Assembly: GCA_003501665.1 (NCBI GenBank)
Contig: DNOQ01000068.1
Coordinates: forward strand, 1-9,306
Source of the DNA: Bacteroidales bacterium
GTDB taxonomy: Bacteria > Bacteroidota > Bacteroidia > Bacteroidales > VadinHA17
Length of the DNA stretch: 9,306 nucleotides
Direction of reading: 5' to 3'
Shown here in pieces: positions 6,390 to 9,306 of this stretch (position 1 is the stretch's first letter; each line of letters begins with the position of its first letter). The notes under the pieces were generated by a model. It made no database searches. It worked only from the letters and a program-made list of their open reading frames with translations, and was not told the DNA's origin. A program made the position numbers and the translations under genes.

Positions 6390-7391
6390 TCATAAAAGGT
6401 TCCAGGTAATTATGGCCTTTACCACAACAGCATACAGAATTCCCGCGAGCATTACCAGTTTCATTATTCCTGAAATGACATGTATTTCTTTTTTTTCTTT
6501 GCTGGTTAAAAGCCTGTAAATAACATAAATAAGCGGTATTATAACGGTAACTGAGAGGTAAATAAAAGTAATTTTATCATTAATAAAAAAATACCACACA
6601 AGATATAATGAAGCTATTGTAAGTACTATCATAACAACGGAAACTGTTTTGGAGGCGGGTATTCCTATTACGACGGGTAGTGTATTTCTACCGTAAGCAG
6701 CATCACCTTCGAAATCTTCCGTATCCTTTATGATCTCTCTTATAAATGTGGTTAAGAAAGCAAACAGAGCGAATCCTCCGACCCAGTAAAACAGGAATTT
6801 AAGTTCGGGCAGAAAGATTGCATTTATGGAATAATATCTGTAAAGTGCTGCCCATTCAAAAAGAACTGCAAGGACCGGAACCAGGGCCGTAAGTACTGCC
6901 ACCATTAAGTTACCTATCAGGAACTGACGTTTATAACTTGCAGAATAAAAGTAAAGCAGGCCTGTAATAAGAATAAATATTGTACCGAACCAGAAATAAC
7001 CTGCCCTTGCCGAAACATAAAATCCTGCAGCCACACCGATAATGTTAAGTATCGAGTGCCATAACATTGCCTTCCTTCGTGGTATTTTTGTACCGACAAT
7101 CACTTCTCCCCTGTTGATCAGATCGGTCCGGATATCAAAATAATCATTAATTATGTATCCTCCTGCTGTTATTGAGATGGCTGCCATCACAAGTATCAGA
7201 AAATCGTACCATGGAAGCTGAAGTGCCATAGGTAATTCTTCTCCTGATCCTTTAAGAAGTATGGTCCCGATTTTACTTATAAGCGGTTCGACTATGGCAT
7301 AACGCATCAGTATCATAGTAAGAATTACCATAAGAAGGTTCTGCCATCTGATAAGCCTCAGAACGTACTGTATATTACCATGAAAATGCAT
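6390..7391 (-). CDS. UbiA-family membrane prenyltransferase, geranylgeranylglycerol-phosphate geranylgeranyltransferase-like
   Basis: UbiA enzymes transfer a prenyl group from a polyprenyl diphosphate to an acceptor within the cytoplasmic membrane. The first Asp-rich motif is NDYFDIRTD (N82 to D90); the second is KDTEDFEGD (K222 to D230), preceded by FIRE and followed by YGRNTLPV. These bind the Mg-diphosphate. About eight hydrophobic segments are visible, around 18-38, 62-82, 112-128, 132-150, 160-178, 200-218, 249-270 and 274-294, plus one near 305-325. The second motif most resembles digeranylgeranylglyceryl-phosphate synthase-like members, but menaquinone-type or other acceptors cannot be excluded. 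I chose the ATG at 7391 (333 residues, N-terminal LRLIRWQNLL as in relatives); the longer frame from 7487 would overlap the phosphatase gene by 113 nt. With this start the overlap is 17 nt, so translation is probably coupled. maf follows after 3 nt. Confidence 0.85.
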   Translation of the reverse strand: MHFHGNIQYVLRLIRWQNLLMVILTMILMRYAIVEPLISKIGTILLKGSGEELPMALQLPWYDFLILVMAAISITAGGYIINDYFDIRTDLINRGEVIVGTKIPRRKAMLWHSILNIIGVAAGFYVSARAGYFWFGTIFILITGLLYFYSASYKRQFLIGNLMVAVLTALVPVLAVLFEWAALYRYYSINAIFLPELKFLFYWVGGFALFAFLTTFIREIIKDTEDFEGDAAYGRNTLPVVIGIPASKTVSVVMIVLTIASLYLVWYFFINDKITFIYLSVTVIIPLIYVIYRLLTSKEKKEIHVISGIMKLVMLAGILYAVVVKAIITWNLL

Positions 7392-7896
7392 CTGAATCCA
7401 TCCAGTTGTTATGCAATCTGAGTACCTGTTCGATAACATCCCTGACACATCCTGCTCCTCCGATTTTATCCGAAATATAAAAAGCAACCTGTTTTATTTC
7501 ACTGTCGGCATCCGAGGGGCAGACGGGTACTCCTGCATGTTTCATCACCTCGAAGTCGGGTATATCGTCGCCCATAAAAAGTATCTGTGAATCATCGAGC
7601 CTGTGTTTCTGTTTAAAATGATTATAATGTTCCAGCTTGGAGCGGCTGTTAAGGTATATATCTTTTATACCCAGCAATTTAAGTCTTTTCAGATACTCTT
7701 TTGAATTACTTCCCGATATGATCCCCACATGATATCCCTTCTTCACCGCCAGTTGCAGCGCATATCCATCCCTGAGGTTTACTGTTCTGTTTGGGACACC
7801 GAATGCATTAAGTGAAATTGTCTGAAGAGATAATACCCCGTCGATATCAAAAACGAAGGCTTTAACCTTTGTAAGTCCCTCCCTGAAGTTTGCCAT
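7375..7896 (-). CDS. KdsC-like HAD phosphatase (3-deoxy-manno-octulosonate-8-phosphate phosphatase family)
   Basis: This is a small C0-type HAD hydrolase of 173 residues, the usual KdsC size of 170-190. KdsC removes phosphate from KDO-8-phosphate in the cytosol to supply KDO for lipopolysaccharide; Bacteroidota homologues may act on other sugar or nonulosonate phosphates. The nucleophile and acid/base are D17 and D19 in FVFDIDGVLS; motif II is S61 in IISGS; K87 in the SKLEHY segment is a possible motif III Lys; the Mg-binding motif IV is MGDDIPD (108-114). The VNLRDGYALQLAVKKG stretch (39-54) and the C-terminal GGAGCVRDVIE (146-156) are typical KdsC features. I prefer the ATG at 7896 because residues from MANF onward match the family; the frame is open 24 codons further up to an ATG at 7968. 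The ATG at 7896 has GAGG directly before it, poorly spaced as a ribosome site. The 3' end overlaps the prenyltransferase gene. Confidence 0.85.
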   Translation of the reverse strand: MANFREGLTKVKAFVFDIDGVLSLQTISLNAFGVPNRTVNLRDGYALQLAVKKGYHVGIISGSNSKEYLKRLKLLGIKDIYLNSRSKLEHYNHFKQKHRLDDSQILFMGDDIPDFEVMKHAGVPVCPSDADSEIKQVAFYISDKIGGAGCVRDVIEQVLRLHNNWMDSDAFSW

Positions 7897-7968
7897 CCTC
7901 ACTGTTTTTTTTTCCGGAGCTACGGCCACCCTGCCTGCACCTGCAAATGATAAATTATACCGTATCAT
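7897..7968 (-). pseudogene. Possible 5' relic of a Rossmann-fold (DUF2520-type) gene fused in frame to the phosphatase
   Basis: The 24 codons before the preferred phosphatase start read MIRYNLSFAGAGRVA followed by VAPEKKTVR. The first part looks like the beginning of a Rossmann NAD(P)-binding protein (hydrophobic strand, then GAGxVA). From memory, many Bacteroidota have a DUF2520 Rossmann-like gene with such a start directly upstream of the KdsC-like gene. The rest of that gene (about 240 codons) is absent here. The segment could be an internal-deletion relic, a genuine N-terminal extension of the phosphatase, or chance. It ends in a run of nine A on the coding strand (7905-7913). Confidence 0.3.
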
Positions 7969-7979
7969 GGGAGTATTTA

Positions 7980-8393
7980 CTATTTCCCGTAGAGATAGGA
8001 TTTCAGCTCCGTAACGTTGATATTATAAACTTTATAATAGTAGGAATAGTAATTATAATTACTGGAATTCATCATATAGGTACATTCCCAGTAAAGATCG
8101 CCTGAAAGAATTATCTGGTCTTCACCCTCAAGCTCTTTAAATTTTGGGTACATCTGGCCCGGATTGCAGAAATAATAAGTATCATAATAGAAGCCATTCG
8201 ATATGGTAAAGTAAGCCGAAGAGCCGTCCGAATTATAAATGATCTTCGAGCGGTCCATCAGTTCATTGGTCAGCGAACGTAATACATCGCCATCACAGCC
8301 GCATTTGACCTGCTTTTTACAACCCGACCAGGAAAAAACCGGAAGGATAATTATTAATATAACAAGGATTTTCCTGAAAATATATGACTTCAT
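7980..8393 (-). CDS. Small tyrosine-rich lipoprotein of unknown function
   Basis: I do not recognise this 137-residue protein. It begins with a lipoprotein signal peptide: MKSYIFRK, hydrophobic ILVILIIILPVF (9-20), then SWSG before the lipidated C25. After cleavage it would be anchored in the inner or outer membrane through C25. The mature part starts KKQVKCGCDGD, with two closely spaced cysteines (C31, C33); C76 and C104 might form disulphides with them. The C-terminal third is rich in Tyr, Asn and Ser (NYNYYSYYYKVYNIN). It has no repeats and no internal membrane helix. It lies between the DUF3467 terminator and the phosphatase cluster on the same strand, 83 nt from the preferred phosphatase start (11 nt from the longer frame), so it may lead that transcript. 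The ATG at 8393 is supported by the signal peptide. Confidence 0.8.
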   Translation of the reverse strand: MKSYIFRKILVILIIILPVFSWSGCKKQVKCGCDGDVLRSLTNELMDRSKIIYNSDGSSAYFTISNGFYYDTYYFCNPGQMYPKFKELEGEDQIILSGDLYWECTYMMNSSNYNYYSYYYKVYNINVTELKSYLYGK

Positions 8394-8431
8394 CGCAGTA
8401 TGACCACTTTAAGTTATACGATTAAAACATA

Positions 8432-8462
8432 CAAATTAAGTCTTTATTTCATTCATTACAAA
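8432..8462 (-). promoter_or_regulatory. Candidate promoter of the lipoprotein gene
   Basis: On the minus strand TTTG (8462-8459) is followed after exactly 19 nt by TTAATTTG (8439-8432), a 7-of-8 match to the Bacteroides -7 box TAnnTTTG. The start of transcription would be near 8425, giving a leader of about 30 nt. The TTTG is the tail of the upstream terminator's T-run, so terminator and promoter are directly joined. Confidence 0.45.
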
Positions 8463-8496
8463 AAAAATAAGCCGTCAAAGCTTGTTTTGACGGCTT
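8460..8496 (-). terminator. Intrinsic terminator of the rpoC-DUF3467 transcript
   Basis: A perfect 11-bp inverted repeat (plus-strand arms AAGCCGTCAAA at 8469-8479 and TTTGACGGCTT at 8486-8496) surrounds a 6-nt loop. On the minus strand the stem is followed by A and then eight T (8467-8460). It begins 21 nt after the DUF3467 stop. The plus-strand side lacks an equal T-run, so it works in the minus direction only. Confidence 0.93.
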
Positions 8497-8517
8497 TATA
8501 AGCGGGTTATTGGCAAA

Positions 8518-8835
8518 TTAAGCCTGGGCGGTGGGGCCTCCGAAGCTCAGAGGCATCACGGGTCCCGATCCTTTTGCTTCTTTTATCGGCCCGTGAACAG
8601 ATTCATATTTTGCAATATTATCCTGAAGTGCAGCTACAAGTCTTTTTGCATGTTCCGGTGTGAGAATTATTCTCGATTTAACCTGTGCTTTGGGTATTCC
8701 GGGCATGATCCTGACAAAATCCACCACAAATTCCGAAGGGGAATGTGTAATTACCGCCAGGTTTGAATAGATACCCTGAGCTACCTCTTCATTAAGTTCT
8801 ATGCTGATCTGGTTTGGATCCCTGTTTTCTGCCAT
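8518..8835 (-). CDS. DUF3467 protein encoded directly after rpoC
   Basis: This 105-residue cytosolic protein matches the DUF3467 family as I recall it: a central ISIELNEEVAQGIYSNLAVI (about 10-29), FVVDFVRIMPG (36-46), KSRIILTPEHAKRLVAALQDNIAKYE with its long helix (about 53-78), and a short Gly/Pro-rich tail. It has no signal peptide, membrane helix, cysteine or obvious catalytic motif, so it is probably a small binding or structural protein. The function of the family is not established. The gene begins 12 nt after the rpoC stop and is followed by a strong terminator, so it is the last gene of the RNA polymerase operon and should be highly expressed. This linkage suggests, but does not show, a role connected with transcription. 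The ATG at 8835 gives the full family N-terminus. Confidence 0.9.
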   Translation of the reverse strand: MAENRDPNQISIELNEEVAQGIYSNLAVITHSPSEFVVDFVRIMPGIPKAQVKSRIILTPEHAKRLVAALQDNIAKYESVHGPIKEAKGSGPVMPLSFGGPTAQA

Positions 8836-8847
8836 AGTTTTTATTAT

Positions 8848-9306
8848 TTACCGGTTACTATCGGATTCAACACCCGATTCATGGTCAACACCCACAAGAT
8901 TCTCAAATTCCTCAAGTGAACCCACTATAATACTGCTGTATTCACGCTGGCCTGTTCCAGCGGGGATCAGATGACCTACGATCACGTTCTCCTTAAGACC
9001 TTCGAGTTTGTCAACTTTTCCAAGTATTGCAGCTTCATTAAGCACTTTTGTGGTTTCCTGGAACGATGCTGCCGAGAAGAAACTGTTGGTCTGAAGAGCA
9101 GCCCGTGTTATCCCCTGAAGCACCTGGCTTGAAGTAGCAGGAACGGCATCTCTTGCTTCAACAGTTTTTAAATCTTTCCTTTTGAGAATTGAATTTTCAT
9201 CTCTCAACTTACGGGCAGTTATTATCATTCCGGGGCGAAGTGTCTGTGAATCACCGGATTCCAGAATCACTTTCTTGCCATAGATCCAGTCGTTCTCATC
9301 CATGAA
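8848..9306 (-). CDS. rpoC: RNA polymerase beta' subunit, C-terminal end (5' part outside window)
   Basis: The frame is open to the window edge; the Met at 9303 is internal because the codon before it (Phe) is in frame. The 152 visible residues are the C-terminal end of beta', the catalytic subunit partner of RpoB. Diagnostic segments are the conserved SSQVLQGITRAALQTNSFF followed by SAASFQETTKVLNEAAI (about 8999-9106), corresponding to the end of the jaw and the C-terminal clamp region, and LEGLKENVIVGHLIPAGTG (about 8951-9007). The tail after YSSIIVGS is acidic (EEFENLVGVDHESGVESDSNR) and typically variable. The catalytic NADFDGD and zinc sites lie upstream, outside the window. The stop is followed after 12 nt by the DUF3467 gene. 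Confidence 0.97.
   Translation of the reverse strand, partial: FMDENDWIYGKKVILESGDSQTLRPGMIITARKLRDENSILKRKDLKTVEARDAVPATSSQVLQGITRAALQTNSFFSAASFQETTKVLNEAAILGKVDKLEGLKENVIVGHLIPAGTGQREYSSIIVGSLEEFENLVGVDHESGVESDSNR

Noticed and set aside
7392..7487. Longer N-terminus for the prenyltransferase starting at 7487
   Set aside because: It would overlap the phosphatase gene by 113 nt, and the added residues do not look like UbiA; family similarity begins at the Met at 7391.
7890..8105. Plus-strand 71-codon frame across the phosphatase start and lipoprotein gene
   Set aside because: Antisense to two better-supported genes; its hydrophobic run reflects the Tyr/Asn-rich lipoprotein codons read backwards.

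Overview
The window looks like chromosomal core DNA from an anaerobic or facultatively anaerobic member of the Bacteroidota, most likely Bacteroidales-like. The grounds are a DUF3467 gene directly after rpoC, a run of KdsC-like HAD phosphatase, UbiA-type prenyltransferase and Maf, weak Shine-Dalgarno sites, and promoter candidates of the Bacteroides type (TTTG, about 19 nt, then a TAnnTTTG-like box). It also carries a large CoA-dehydratase-type activase, a family common in anaerobes. No database search was possible, so identifications rest on motifs and recalled family features.

Layout. Positions 1-2121 (+) hold the 3' part of a giant activase/DUF2229-type Fe-S protein whose start lies outside the window. 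The 141-nt gap to the convergent pdxB is almost filled by two tandem 8-bp repeat arrays. On the minus strand asnA (3421-4458) is followed after 33 nt by pdxB (2263-3387), so the two may be co-transcribed from a promoter upstream of asnA. A 260-nt divergent gap (4459-4718) holds candidate promoters in both directions and a degenerate CTTTGTG-type repeat. Then comes a secreted coiled-coil protein (4719-5618, +). The 147 nt between it and maf (5619-5765) hold no convincing gene or terminator.

From 9306 down to 5766 everything is on the minus strand. First come the rpoC 3' end and the DUF3467 gene, closed by a strong intrinsic terminator. Next is a small lipoprotein gene with its own candidate promoter, then the tight cluster of KdsC-like phosphatase, UbiA-family prenyltransferase (overlapping by 17 nt) and maf (3-nt gap).

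Functionally the window mixes transcription (RpoC), cofactor synthesis (PdxB, pyridoxal phosphate), amino acid synthesis (AsnA), nucleotide housecleaning (Maf), envelope or lipid chemistry (KdsC-like, UbiA-like) and anaerobic metabolism (activase). I see no defence system, CRISPR array, RNA gene or insertion sequence. The items most worth following up are the 8-bp arrays, repeat-like sequence inside the maf 3' end, the prenyltransferase with possible archaeal-type ether-lipid chemistry, and a 24-codon extension before the phosphatase gene that may be a relic of a deleted neighbour.
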